Assembly: GCA_020628645.1 (NCBI GenBank) | Contig: JAHDES010000025.1 | Coordinates: forward strand, 1-64,000 | DNA: 64,000 bases | Direction: 5' to 3' | From: Saprospiraceae bacterium | Lineage (GTDB): Bacteria; Bacteroidota; Bacteroidia; Chitinophagales; Saprospiraceae | Shown here: positions 9,362 to 18,153 of the stretch, in pieces | Numbering within the stretch: the first letter of the stretch is position 1 | How the letters are laid out: the number at the start of each line of letters is the position of its first letter | Notes under the pieces: generated by a model | Databases searched by the model: none | What the model was told of the DNA's origin: nothing | Seen by the model: the letters and a program-made list of their open reading frames with translations, nothing else | Translations under genes and position numbers: made by a program

Positions 9362-10261
9362 ATGAAAAAAATACTTTTTTATGGACTATTTCTTAGTCTA
9401 TTTATGGCTTGTAATCCTGCTGCTAACAAATATAAATCGCAGATGATTGACAATCCAACAACTCAAGCAGATAAGGATAAAAACATCATCCTTCAACACC
9501 TCATTGACAATAAAATTAATGCAGAGGTAACTCCATCAGGCATTTATTATGTGATGACGAATGAAGGAACAGGCGAAAACCCAAGCACAAGTGCACAAGT
9601 ACAAGCTCATTACAATGGTACTTTACTTGATGGTACAAAATTCGATTCTTCGTATGATCGTGGTAATCCACTTGATTTTCGTTTAAACGGCGTTATCAAA
9701 GGTTGGCAAGAAGCTATTCCTATGCTAAAAAAAGGAGGGAAAGGTACATTTTATATTCCTTCAAGTTTGGCATATGGTCAGCGCGGCTCAGGTGCAAAGA
9801 TTGGCCCTAATAGTGTATTGAAGTTTGACATTGAATTAGTCGATTTCTCAGAACCACTTTCTCCTGCTGATCAACTGGTAAAAGACATTACATTAATTGA
9901 AAAGTATATCGCAGATAAAGGTTTACAAAACGTACAAAAAACCAATTCTGGTATTCATTATGTCATTAGTAAAGAAGGTACAGGAGGCCATCCTTCTGCA
10001 AGTGATAAAGTAACGACCCATTATTTAGGTACCTTATTAGATGGTACGAAATTCGATTCTTCGTATGATCGAGGAGAACCTATTTCTTTCAATTTAAATG
10101 GTGTAGTGAAAGGCTGGCAAGAAGCCATTCCATTATTGAAAAAAGGAGGAAAAGGTACATTTTTGATTCCTTCAGGTTTAGCGTATGGTAGTCGTCAAGC
10201 GGGGCCTGTAATTAAGCCTAATTCCGTTTTGGCTTTTGATATTGAATTAATTGATTTCTAA
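9362..10261 (+). CDS. Lipoprotein FKBP-type peptidyl-prolyl isomerase with two FKBP domains
   Basis: This envelope-located cis-trans prolyl isomerase has two complete FKBP domains (about 60-180 and 200-299). The start at 9362 gives a lipoprotein signal (MKKILFYGLFLSLFMAC, Cys17); the upstream in-frame ATG at 9332 would spoil it. Both domains keep the active-site aromatic/Asp pattern (FDSS, GWQEAI, AYG), so both may be active. They share near-identical DNA (for example 9629-9660 and 10040-10071 differ at one base of 32), which points to a recent internal duplication or gene conversion. It resembles Mip/FkpA-like folding helpers of exported proteins. Monocistronic, with a strong terminator. Confidence 0.92.
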   Translation: MKKILFYGLFLSLFMACNPAANKYKSQMIDNPTTQADKDKNIILQHLIDNKINAEVTPSGIYYVMTNEGTGENPSTSAQVQAHYNGTLLDGTKFDSSYDRGNPLDFRLNGVIKGWQEAIPMLKKGGKGTFYIPSSLAYGQRGSGAKIGPNSVLKFDIELVDFSEPLSPADQLVKDITLIEKYIADKGLQNVQKTNSGIHYVISKEGTGGHPSASDKVTTHYLGTLLDGTKFDSSYDRGEPISFNLNGVVKGWQEAIPLLKKGGKGTFLIPSGLAYGSRQAGPVIKPNSVLAFDIELIDF

Positions 10262-10296
10262 TTTCTTTTTGAATTTCTTTTTGAATTTCTTTTAGA
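10261..10296. repeat. Three tandem 12-base repeats
   Basis: Three copies of atttctttttga (the last with one change) directly follow the FKBP stop codon and precede the terminator stem. They probably arose by polymerase slippage. Confidence 0.75.
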
Positions 10297-10334
10297 AAAA
10301 TGGTTCGTAGATATTCAATTTACGAACCATTTTT
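10296..10334. terminator. Bidirectional terminator between the FKBP gene and the T9SS cargo gene
   Basis: A perfect 14-bp stem (10296-10309 with 10321-10334), with five A on one side and five T on the other, lies between convergent genes. Confidence 0.88.
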
Positions 10335-10336
10335 CA

Positions 10337-11062
10337 TTACTGGACGATCAATTTTTGGGTATAAATTTTATTCGATAGTTCCCATCTTAATAGATATAAT
10401 CCAGAAGATAGGTGTAATTGCTTCCAAATGACCGATTTGGGAGTCAGCCTTTCTATCCAAATTTGTTGTCCTTTTGTGTTATATAAATGTAGATAAATAA
10501 TTTGATTAGAAGCATTAGTAAGTTGAATATCATTTGTAGCGGGATTAGGATAAACTTGTATAGCTACATTTTCAGCCTTTTCACTGATACTAGTAGTAGT
10601 TGTCGCAGTATAATCAAAGATCACTATTGTTGAATCCAAAGGATTGCTGAGAGGAAAAAACAAATATTGAGCCTTGAGATGCCCTACTTGATTATGGGGA
10701 AACAACTGAAGATTGAATTTATCTAAGGGATTTGTTCCAGGTTGAATAGTAAATGTAGCTTTTTCTCGAATATAAGCATCTGAAAAATTATTGGAAGGGT
10801 CTTGAATTGCCAATTTCCAATCTCCTAAATCATCTACTGAACTTACAATTTGATCATTCACTTGTAAACTCAAACGTTCCCACTGCATATCTAGCAAAGA
10901 GTCCGTATGATTTGTAAATTGAATATAATTGTAAAAAACAAAAGAAGAAGCTGGCTTAACCGCAAATACAGTATCTACAGGTTCAACAGAATAATCACTT
11001 TGACTAGCTACCGTTGAAATAACCCACAAATAGATAACAAAGAAATATCCAGTTCTTATCAT
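10337..11062 (-). CDS. Small secreted protein with T9SS sorting domain, function unknown
   Basis: This 241-residue protein has a signal peptide (MIRTGYFFVIYLWVIS..., cleavage near residue 21) and a typical type A T9SS sorting domain from about residue 165 (VYPNPATNDIQL to the C-terminal KLIVQ). The 140 residues between look like a single beta-sandwich with no motif I recognise. It is exported to the cell surface or medium. It is followed on the same strand, 56 bases upstream, by the DUF5723 gene, so the two may be co-transcribed. Confidence 0.82.
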   Translation of the reverse strand: MIRTGYFFVIYLWVISTVASQSDYSVEPVDTVFAVKPASSFVFYNYIQFTNHTDSLLDMQWERLSLQVNDQIVSSVDDLGDWKLAIQDPSNNFSDAYIREKATFTIQPGTNPLDKFNLQLFPHNQVGHLKAQYLFFPLSNPLDSTIVIFDYTATTTTSISEKAENVAIQVYPNPATNDIQLTNASNQIIYLHLYNTKGQQIWIERLTPKSVIWKQLHLSSGLYLLRWELSNKIYTQKLIVQ

Positions 11063-11118
11063 TGGAATGCTTAATTTAAATCCTATCCAAGATAAGTATT
11101 TTTTTCGGTATAACTTGA

Positions 11119-12567
11119 CTAGAAATTATAACATTTCACCTTTCCTCTACCACCACGAGAGCCACCGCCACCGCCGCCCCAGTCTAAACCAAGACTAAAT
11201 GGATTGATCTTTAAACCAACATAAAAATCTGTTCCTGTAAAATCAGATTTACCCATCAAACTTCCTAAATTATCTGTACCTACTGTAAGAAATGCCAAAC
11301 GGATACTCGCTCCTACATCAAATCTATTATAATTGTAAAGTACTAAAGGTAAAGATGCCGCAAACCAACGGTGTTCAAAGCGTGGCGTAACGGCTAATAG
11401 ATTTCCTCGTTTTACACTCACTTTTGCTAATGGCATACGCTGCACTAATAAACCATTCACATACAACATAGGAATAATCATATAATCGGCTTGTAAACTC
11501 AATGCGGTAGGCAAGCCAATTGTAAATTCTTCTCCTGTAGAAATGGTCTCTGGATCACCATAAATATCTTGACTAAGCACTTCTAAGGCTTCTTCTATAG
11601 TAGGAAAACCATCATAATCCCGAGAGGTCAAGGAGAGCTGATCTGGAAATTGTACCCGATAATCTCTAGCAAAACGATCAAATCGAATACTACCTATATC
11701 TAAAATAGAGGCTCCTAATTTTAGTTTGTATAATTCTTCTCCATCTTCAATGGTATAGGAGACCCCTAAATCTAAACCGACGCCACTTCCATTTTTATTT
11801 AAATTAAAATTCCCTCCTTCGGCGACATCAAAATTGGAATTGGTATAACCAAAACGAATATCGGGTGTAGAGATAGTTACAGTATCGGCAATATTTTGGG
11901 CAATTTGGAAATCCGTTGCATTTTGCGCATAGGCAGCTTCATAACCATTTAGAAACTTCAATGATCCCCCTATTGATAAATAACCATCGTAGGTTTCTAT
12001 TTTACGTGCATAAGATAAGCCCACTTCGCTCCAGCTCATTACAGCAAGTTGTGCCTTAGGAATAGAAAAAAACTGATTTACTGTTTGTTCTATAGCCGTA
12101 TAATAGTCTAATTCACTTGGAATATCCTGTGTACTCACTTGGGTGCGAACATTAGTGAAGATGCTGAGGTAGTTATCTTCCAAAATTCGTACACTCAAAG
12201 AAGGTCCCGTGATAAAGGAAGAAACTGTTATGTATTTTTTTCGATTATTCGTATAAAAATCAAGGAGTAAGGCATCTGAAGGGATATTATCCAGATTATC
12301 TAGTGGAGTATAAATGTTATCTGTGTTATTTAGTACTTCCGAAAGATTCGTGTTTTGAATATACGCATAACTATTATCAACAAATTGACCTGCGGAGACT
12401 AGGTTTAAATCCCAAGCAAGAGGATTGGTGGTTTGCCAAGCAGGATTGAGTAATACACTATTGATTCCTGCATAATTTTCCAAACGGAGTCCTAATTGCT
12501 CTTGCGCTTGTAGGCTGCCAAAGCTGAAGAATAGTAATGAAATGAAGAATAGCTTTACCTTATTCAT
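11119..12567 (-). CDS. DUF5723 family outer-membrane-like protein
   Basis: This Bacteroidota-specific envelope protein begins with a Sec signal peptide (MNKVKLFFISLLFFSFGSLQAQ) and the family hallmark near the mature N-terminus (ENYAGINSVLLNPA). The body is rich in alternating hydrophobic strands, as in PorV/PorP-like beta-barrels. The C-terminus is an unusual Gly-rich run (about residues 467-476) followed by basic residues. I prefer the ATG at 12567 over a TTG at 12597, because it starts the signal peptide. No function has been established for the family that I know of. Confidence 0.82.
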   Translation of the reverse strand: MNKVKLFFISLLFFSFGSLQAQEQLGLRLENYAGINSVLLNPAWQTTNPLAWDLNLVSAGQFVDNSYAYIQNTNLSEVLNNTDNIYTPLDNLDNIPSDALLLDFYTNNRKKYITVSSFITGPSLSVRILEDNYLSIFTNVRTQVSTQDIPSELDYYTAIEQTVNQFFSIPKAQLAVMSWSEVGLSYARKIETYDGYLSIGGSLKFLNGYEAAYAQNATDFQIAQNIADTVTISTPDIRFGYTNSNFDVAEGGNFNLNKNGSGVGLDLGVSYTIEDGEELYKLKLGASILDIGSIRFDRFARDYRVQFPDQLSLTSRDYDGFPTIEEALEVLSQDIYGDPETISTGEEFTIGLPTALSLQADYMIIPMLYVNGLLVQRMPLAKVSVKRGNLLAVTPRFEHRWFAASLPLVLYNYNRFDVGASIRLAFLTVGTDNLGSLMGKSDFTGTDFYVGLKINPFSLGLDWGGGGGGSRGGRGKVKCYNF

Positions 12568-12763
12568 GGGTGTGTGTTTTGGTATGATAATGTTCAATTA
12601 AAAACAAAAAGCGTGCTATTTGCAGGCCAATGTGTTGGATTTTTTACTTGAAAAGTGAAAAGTCAGTTTTCATAGATAGTCTAACGAATTTCTTTTAAAA
12701 AATCTTATCTCATTTATACGATTTTGTTACAGGTAAAAAAGGAAAGAATATTTATAAATAGAG

Positions 12764-12798
12764 AGATGTTAAGAGAAAGATTTATTCTCTTAACATCT
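12764..12798 (-). terminator. Stem-loop downstream of the cystathionine enzyme gene
   Basis: A perfect 13-bp stem (12764-12776 with 12786-12798) has a 9-base loop. There is no long T run on the minus strand after it, so it may be a weak terminator or an mRNA-stabilising 3' hairpin. Confidence 0.5.
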
Positions 12799-12814
12799 TT
12801 CTTCTTATCTTAAA

Positions 12815-13963
12815 CTACAAATTTGCAAAAGCTCCTTCTAAATCTTCAATCAAATCATCAACATCTTCGACACCAATACTCAAACGAATCAAGGAATCTG
12901 TCAATCCAACTTTTAAGCGTTCTTCTCTAGGAATAGATGCATGTGTCATACTTGCTGGATGTCCAATCAATGATTCTACTCCACCTAAAGATTCTGCTAA
13001 AATGAATAAATTTGTATTACTCAACACTTTTTTTGCATCATTGAATGAATCTTTGGCTAAATCAAAAGAAACCATTCCACCAAAATCACGCATTTGAGCC
13101 TTTGCAATTGCATGACTTGGATGATCTTTAAATCCAGGATAATTGACGCGTCCTACTTTAGGATGGCTTTTCAGAAATTTGGCAATTTTCTTCGCATTCT
13201 TACAAGAACGTTCTACTCGTAAATGCAAAGTTTTGATACCACGAAGTACCAAAAAACAATCTTGAGGCCCAGGTACAGCTCCTGCTGCATTTTGTATGAA
13301 ATAAAGTTGATCTGCTAATTCTTGGCTATTAACAATTACGCAACCATGTACTACATCCGAGTGTCCACCTAAATATTTTGTAGCGGAGTGAATTACCATA
13401 TCGGCCCCTAAATCGAGCGGCGTTTGTAAATAAGGACTTGCAAACGTATTATCTACACAAGTCAAGATACCATGCTTCTTCGCTATGGTACAAACAGCAG
13501 CAATATCAACGATATTGAGCATGGGGTTGGTAGGTGTTTCTATCCAAATTAATTTTGTTTTCTTCGAAATATGTTTTTCTAAATCATTGGCATTAGTAAG
13601 GTCAACAAACTTCGCTTTAAGTCCATAATTATTTTCATACACTTTAGTCATCAAGCGATATGAACCACCATACAAGTCATTGACTGATACAATCTCATCT
13701 CCTGATTTGAGCAATTTCATAATAGAATCCATCGCCCCCATTCCACTACTAAAACAAATAGCAGCAACTCCATTTTCCAAAGCTGCCAAATTATGTTCTA
13801 AAGCTGTACGTGTTGGATTTTGTGTACGAGCATATTCGTAGCCTTTATGCTTACCGGGTTCTTCCTGTGCATAGGTAGAAGTTTGATAAATTGGTGTCAT
13901 TACGGCACCTGATGTTGGATCGGGTTCAATCCCTGCATGAATTACTTTAGTCCCAAATTTCAT
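12815..13963 (-). CDS. Cystathionine gamma-synthase / gamma-lyase family PLP enzyme
   Basis: This is a fold-type I PLP enzyme of the Cys/Met metabolism family, cytoplasmic and 382 residues long. The PLP Schiff-base lysine is K196 in HSATKYLGGHSD. The cofactor-binding segments FSSGMGAM and DNTFASPYLQ, and the C-terminal ESLGGVESLIGHPASMTHA, are all present. The family covers cystathionine gamma-synthase (methionine synthesis) and gamma-lyase (cysteine synthesis), and the sequence alone does not decide which. It lies 32 bases downstream of upp on the same strand and probably shares its transcript, although the two pathways are unrelated. Confidence 0.9.
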   Translation of the reverse strand: MKFGTKVIHAGIEPDPTSGAVMTPIYQTSTYAQEEPGKHKGYEYARTQNPTRTALEHNLAALENGVAAICFSSGMGAMDSIMKLLKSGDEIVSVNDLYGGSYRLMTKVYENNYGLKAKFVDLTNANDLEKHISKKTKLIWIETPTNPMLNIVDIAAVCTIAKKHGILTCVDNTFASPYLQTPLDLGADMVIHSATKYLGGHSDVVHGCVIVNSQELADQLYFIQNAAGAVPGPQDCFLVLRGIKTLHLRVERSCKNAKKIAKFLKSHPKVGRVNYPGFKDHPSHAIAKAQMRDFGGMVSFDLAKDSFNDAKKVLSNTNLFILAESLGGVESLIGHPASMTHASIPREERLKVGLTDSLIRLSIGVEDVDDLIEDLEGAFANL

Positions 13964-13995
13964 TGAAAGGTATTGTTTATGTGTAGTTTTTAATT

Positions 13996-14646
13996 TTATT
14001 CTTGAATTTTTTCACCAAAACTAAGATCGCCTGCATCACCAAGTCCGGGAACAATATAGGACTTTGCAGTAAGCTCTTCATCCAATGCACCCATCCAAAT
14101 ATGAACTTTCGGATGTCGTCTTCTGATATAATCTAAGCCGTTTCGTGAGGCAATTGCTGTTGCAATAAAAATAGTACTGGGCTGTCCATTTTTTAATAAT
14201 TCTTGTAGCGTTAAATCTAAAGAAGCTCCCGTAGCTAGCATAGGATCAGCTATAATTAAGCAAGAGTCATCAAGATTTGGAGATGACACATACTCTAAGT
14301 TGATTTCAAACGTACCATCTTTATGGTGTTGTCGATATGCTGAAATAAATGCATTTTCAGCTTGGTCAAATACATTTAAAAAGCCTTGATGCATCGGTAA
14401 TCCTGCACGAAGAATAGAAGATATAACTATTTTTTCATCAGGTATACTTGTAATTGCAATTCCAAGAGGCGTTTCTACTTCAACAGAAGTATAGTTAAGG
14501 TATTTACTAATTTCATAGGCAAAAACCTCTCCTAAACGTTCTAAATTTCGCCTAAAACGCATTCGATCTGTTTGTATATTAACATTTCGAAGTTCGGCAA
14601 TAAATTGATTGGCAATAGAATTTTGCTCACTTAGGTTTACTATCAT
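13996..14646 (-). CDS. upp: Uracil phosphoribosyltransferase
   Basis: It makes UMP from uracil and PRPP in pyrimidine salvage. The PRPP-binding loop IIADPMLATGAS is at residues 131-142. The uracil-binding C-terminus GLGDAGDLSFG is conserved. At 216 residues it has the usual length. It has its own promoter-like element 28 bases upstream, within the end of the deacetylase-like gene region, and is followed closely by the cystathionine enzyme gene. Confidence 0.95.
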   Translation of the reverse strand: MIVNLSEQNSIANQFIAELRNVNIQTDRMRFRRNLERLGEVFAYEISKYLNYTSVEVETPLGIAITSIPDEKIVISSILRAGLPMHQGFLNVFDQAENAFISAYRQHHKDGTFEINLEYVSSPNLDDSCLIIADPMLATGASLDLTLQELLKNGQPSTIFIATAIASRNGLDYIRRRHPKVHIWMGALDEELTAKSYIVPGLGDAGDLSFGEKIQE

Positions 14647-14673
14647 AATGTGTAGCGGCTATCAAATTTTGCG

Positions 14674-14704
14674 CAAAGATAGGTTTATTCCGTTGTAGGT
14701 GCAA
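14674..14704 (-). promoter_or_regulatory. Promoter for upp
   Basis: On the minus strand TATCTTTG (14681-14674) is preceded by TTG (14704-14702) at a 20-base spacing, a good Bacteroidota -33/-7 pair. The -33 lies inside the last codons of the upstream gene, so upp can be expressed independently. Confidence 0.55.
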
Positions 14705-16022
14705 TTGCTAAATGAAATATCCGTTCATAGACTTTTTTCCAATCTGTCCATTCATCTATTTCACTAAATGAACTATTGTGCCAAATTGAACAGAATGTAC
14801 CTCCTACTTGTTTACAGCAATTAATCAATTTATGGGTTCTAGTAATTGCATTTTCGGTAGATAATTTTAAATAATAACGTAAACTTACATCCATAACCAT
14901 AAAAGGATGTATTCTCAAATTAGTCAGTTTATCATTTGAAAGATCATACCATAAAAAGGAACGGGCGGTACTTGCTCGAAATCCAATGGCATCTGCATAT
15001 CCCATTGTATAATCATTGTTTATACCTATAGCACAAAGTTGTTGATAGGTTCTAGGAAAAGTTAGTTTCAGATAGTGCTGTCGGCTCCTGTTAATTTGTG
15101 TACCAATGATCCGTTCTAATTGGCGTTGTTCATTATGCAGTATAGAGGCGGATTGGTTTGAGCTATAAGAAGGATGAATACCTACTTGTGCATATGAGTC
15201 AATTTTCTGAATTAACGTTTGAAAGTGTTTATTATGTGAATTTATATTTTTATCAAATGTTCCATATTTTCCTAAAAGGAAAAAATAAATTGGAGTAATA
15301 TAATTTTGATTTTTATGAAGTTGATACAAATAATCGTATTGATCAAAAGGATCAGTAGTTTTTCCCCTATGTACTTGTATACGATGTAGCAATCGTTTAT
15401 TATCTAGTTGCTTCAAATCTTGAAAATACCCCCCTATCGTACGCCACCAATTTCGTTGACCAAAAGCCCAAGCTATATCTATATCATAAGTTGGTTGAAA
15501 TTTATACCCTGAAGGTTTTAGTTTTAATGTTGGAAATGTTTTTTGGAGCAGGCTACCAAGTTCTAATGCCCATTCATCAATTATTGGTCGATCTAAAAAA
15601 TTAAACTTATTGGCAATACTTTCAGAAGAGGGAAAACGATGATGTTGATCGGACTTAAAAGGAAGATATTCTTCATAGCGACTGAGTAAAAAGAAAGAAA
15701 GACTAAATATATCTACTGTAAGTTTAGCATTATTAAAAAGTTGATTTTTTTTGTAATTAATTGCTTGTTTTAATTCATTTTCAATTATTTGGTACTGTAT
15801 ATGCTGTTGAAAAAGAAGATCACCTGCCTGAATAAATAGTTCTTTTTCACAAACAGAACATTTACTGTAGTTTATCTTTGGTAAAGAAGATTGTTTGAAG
15901 TCATTTATATTTGTTAGAATCAGAATGTCTAAGCCCAATATATCATTAAATAAAAAATTAGTGATATATTGCAATCGACTACTTATTTGAGAGGCATATA
16001 TCAAACACTTCGCTGCAGACAT
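14685..16022 (-). CDS. Polysaccharide-deacetylase-like protein (Bacteroidota type)
   Basis: This 445-residue protein resembles the Bacteroidota family annotated as polysaccharide deacetylase with an N-terminal DUF7033-like region. The catalytic half starts at about residue 175 with TYDIDIAWAF, which stands where NodB domains have TFDDG. It then has the metal-site-like GIHPSYSS, and later GYADAIGFRASTARSF. No signal peptide is visible, so it may be cytoplasmic or act on envelope precursors. The substrate is unknown. It is the first gene of a possible three-gene run with upp and the cystathionine enzyme gene. Confidence 0.75.
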   Translation of the reverse strand: MSAAKCLIYASQISSRLQYITNFLFNDILGLDILILTNINDFKQSSLPKINYSKCSVCEKELFIQAGDLLFQQHIQYQIIENELKQAINYKKNQLFNNAKLTVDIFSLSFFLLSRYEEYLPFKSDQHHRFPSSESIANKFNFLDRPIIDEWALELGSLLQKTFPTLKLKPSGYKFQPTYDIDIAWAFGQRNWWRTIGGYFQDLKQLDNKRLLHRIQVHRGKTTDPFDQYDYLYQLHKNQNYITPIYFFLLGKYGTFDKNINSHNKHFQTLIQKIDSYAQVGIHPSYSSNQSASILHNEQRQLERIIGTQINRSRQHYLKLTFPRTYQQLCAIGINNDYTMGYADAIGFRASTARSFLWYDLSNDKLTNLRIHPFMVMDVSLRYYLKLSTENAITRTHKLINCCKQVGGTFCSIWHNSSFSEIDEWTDWKKVYERIFHLAIAPTTE

Positions 16023-16070
16023 GGATGGCTTGTAGTTTGTAAAAGAATTAATTTCACCTTACAACTACAG

Positions 16071-16078
16071 CAAAGATA
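16071..16078 (-). promoter_or_regulatory. Putative -7 element (TATCTTTG) for the deacetylase-like gene
   Basis: It fits TAnnTTTG on the minus strand, 49 bases before the start. It lies in the 374-base divergent gap (16023-16396), whose remainder is extremely AT-rich (16200-16260) and shows no other recognisable signal apart from being the upstream region of the GTPase operon. Confidence 0.45.
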
Positions 16079-16396
16079 CGTTTTATCTATCTAGCATTTA
16101 TAAAATTCTAGTTGGAATACAAACATATCGGCAAGGCTTCCGTTAAAACAAACTGGACAATTGTTTGTAGTAACTTTGTTTAATAAAACACAAACCAGAA
16201 TCAAATTTTATTTTATTTTAAATATAAAATAAACAAAAATTGATAAAATAATTTTTGAATTTGAATAGGCGATCAAATTGTTATTAAGCTTTTTCTATTT
16301 TTTTGCCTTCTTATCTACTTTTTGACTAATTAAAAATTCTTAACTTTATTTATATATAACTGTATTTTTTAGTTTCAACGCATTAATAAATTGCTC

Positions 16397-16762
16397 ATGG
16401 CCAAAAAAGACAATCCTACAAATGGCAGCCTTAATCTAGGGGAAATAGGCACAATCAGAAACATCCTGATGGGTGACCAAATAACAGAATATGAACTCAA
16501 ATTTCGAGAACTGGAAGAGCAAGTTCAAAAAATCCAAGCTCAGATGCACTTAGATTTAGATGGAGCATTCAAAAAACAAGCGAAAGATGCTGCATCCCTC
16601 AAAAAAGATATGGAGCAGCGTGTTAACGCTATGGAAGCTACCATTAAAAAAACCTCCAACCAGCTCAATAATGCAATTGCCGAGCAAAATGCCTCGACCA
16701 AAGAAGAAATTGGCAAGCTTTTGGTGAAATTAGGGCAACAGCTCTTACAAGAAAAGGAATAA
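16397..16762 (+). CDS. Small coiled-coil protein, first gene of the GTPase operon
   Basis: This 121-residue cytoplasmic protein has a short N-terminal segment (GEIGTIRNILMGDQI) followed by about 95 residues of uninterrupted heptad-like coiled coil rich in Gln, Glu, Lys and Ala. I prefer the ATG at 16397 over the TTG at 16391. It lies 41 bases upstream of the roadblock-like gene and begins a four-gene run. By position it could be a scaffold or oligomerisation partner of the GTPase module. I do not recognise a named family. Confidence 0.8.
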   Translation: MAKKDNPTNGSLNLGEIGTIRNILMGDQITEYELKFRELEEQVQKIQAQMHLDLDGAFKKQAKDAASLKKDMEQRVNAMEATIKKTSNQLNNAIAEQNASTKEEIGKLLVKLGQQLLQEKE

Positions 16763-16803
16763 TTCTGTTTTTGGATATACTAAACTGATCGTTTATTCCC
16801 GTT

Positions 16804-17637
16804 ATGACTCGTATAAACAAACCTCTTGATGATGACTTACTTATGCGTAAGCTCAAAAATGTTCTTCTTAAAGAAGATCGTGAACAGCTTATGCAACTAA
16901 AGGAGGTTTTAGATGACCCCAATCAACTATCCGAAAAAGTAAATCCTTTAATTGAACAACGACTCGATTTTTTAAAGAAAAATTTTCCCAAAGAATATCG
17001 CTTGGTCGTTAATCAAATAGTAGAAGAACGATTACGTGGCTTTCAAGATGAAGTACTTAATATTATGTATCCTGTTTTGGGCAAAATGATAAGAAAGTAC
17101 ATCACTCATCAATTCCAATTAATGAAAGATCGAATTGATACTACTGTCCGTTCTACTTTCTCCATTGAAGCACTAAAACGCAAACTTAAGTCCGTCTTTT
17201 TAGGGGTCAATGAAAGCGATTTGGTGATGTCGCAAATAGATGGCCCAGTTATTGAAGAGATTTATGTGATTCAACGGAATTCTGGTCTTTTACTAGGTAG
17301 TGCTTCCTTGAACAATACAATCGATCAGGATGTAATCGCTGGAATGCTCACTGCTATTAAATCTTTTGTAGAAGATGCTTTTCAGCGTGAAAGTGAAGAC
17401 CTAGAACGTATTCAATACGGAAGTTATAAAATTTTTATACAAAATTATCATTCCTATTACATAGCAGTTGTTATGAGTGGTTCTCTTTCTGCCAAAGAAA
17501 GTGATGCCCTTTCTACAAGGCTTAGTAATTTTACAGATAAAGAGTTAACGCAAATAAGTAACATAGATAATGAAGCCATCCAACACATCTCTAGCAAGCT
17601 CAACGAGTACTTTGTACAACCCCAACGAAACAACTAA
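16804..17637 (+). CDS. Protein with roadblock/longin-like domain, candidate GTPase regulator
   Basis: This 277-residue cytoplasmic protein has a helical, charged N-terminal half (1-140). The C-terminal domain (about 148-265) has the beta-alpha-beta pattern of roadblock/LC7 or longin folds: IEEIYVIQRNSGLLLGS, then helix DQDVIAGMLTAIKSFVEDAF, then GSYKIFIQNYHSYYIAVVMSG. Similar domains occur beside Rab-like GTPases in cyanobacteria and Bacteroidota. MglB, a roadblock protein, is the activator of the GTPase MglA. The GTPase gene begins 13 bases downstream, so this is the probable GAP/GEF-type partner. The fold call is from pattern only. Confidence 0.75.
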   Translation: MTRINKPLDDDLLMRKLKNVLLKEDREQLMQLKEVLDDPNQLSEKVNPLIEQRLDFLKKNFPKEYRLVVNQIVEERLRGFQDEVLNIMYPVLGKMIRKYITHQFQLMKDRIDTTVRSTFSIEALKRKLKSVFLGVNESDLVMSQIDGPVIEEIYVIQRNSGLLLGSASLNNTIDQDVIAGMLTAIKSFVEDAFQRESEDLERIQYGSYKIFIQNYHSYYIAVVMSGSLSAKESDALSTRLSNFTDKELTQISNIDNEAIQHISSKLNEYFVQPQRNN

Positions 17638-17650
17638 TGAACAACCGATT

Positions 17651-18136
17651 ATGACTAGTAAAAAAGTAATATTAACAGGTAGCTTTGGCGTAGGAAAGAC
17701 CTCTCTTTTCAATCAGTTCATCTATGCACGATTTAGTGATCGCTACTTGACCACAATAGGTGTAAAGGTGAATAAAAAAGTAGTAAAAGTGGGAGATCGC
17801 GAAATCTCATTATTACTATGGGATATTGCCGGTGAAGTTACACAAGATAAAGTTCCTACTTCTTATTTTTTAGGAGCTAGTGGTATTGTTTATGTTTTTG
17901 ATTTAACTCGCCCATTAACCTACAAAAATATTGAAACAGATATCAATTACTTGAAAGATTTACTGCCCGGTGGTATAATCAAAATTGTAGGAAATAAAAA
18001 GGACTTAGTTTCCGAAGAACAAATAGAAGCCGTCAAAAATTCTTTAAGTGTACCTGTGAACATTACGACTAGTGCTAAAACTGGTGAAAATGTAAGCGAT
18101 CTTTTTCAAGAATTGGGCACTGATCTTATTGGATAA
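17651..18136 (+). CDS. Ras/Rab-like small GTPase
   Basis: This is a 161-residue Ras-superfamily GTPase. All G motifs are visible: G1 GSFGVGKTS (10-18), switch I Thr35 in TTIGV, G3 WDIAGE (57-62), G4 NKKD (115-118) and G5 SAK (141-143). The numbering runs almost in register with human Ras. Two catalytic positions are odd: Phe at the Ras Gly12 position, and Glu62 where Ras has Gln61. There is no C-terminal Cys, so no prenylation site. The ATG at 17651 is chosen because the in-frame ATG at 17570 would add 27 residues inside the previous gene and precede the beta-1 strand. It fits the broad prokaryotic Ras-like group, distinct from classical MglA. Confidence 0.9.
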   Translation: MTSKKVILTGSFGVGKTSLFNQFIYARFSDRYLTTIGVKVNKKVVKVGDREISLLLWDIAGEVTQDKVPTSYFLGASGIVYVFDLTRPLTYKNIETDINYLKDLLPGGIIKIVGNKKDLVSEEQIEAVKNSLSVPVNITTSAKTGENVSDLFQELGTDLIG

Positions 18137-18153
18137 TAGGACGAACAGATTTA

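Noticed and set aside
17570-17650. Upstream ATG for the small GTPase, overlapping the previous gene
   Set aside because: It adds 27 residues before the first beta strand that overlap another reading frame. The ATG at 17651 fits the family's length and the operon spacing.
17651-18136. Calling the GTPase MglA
   Set aside because: It is shorter than MglA and closer to Rab/Ras in all G motifs. The function should not be carried over by name.
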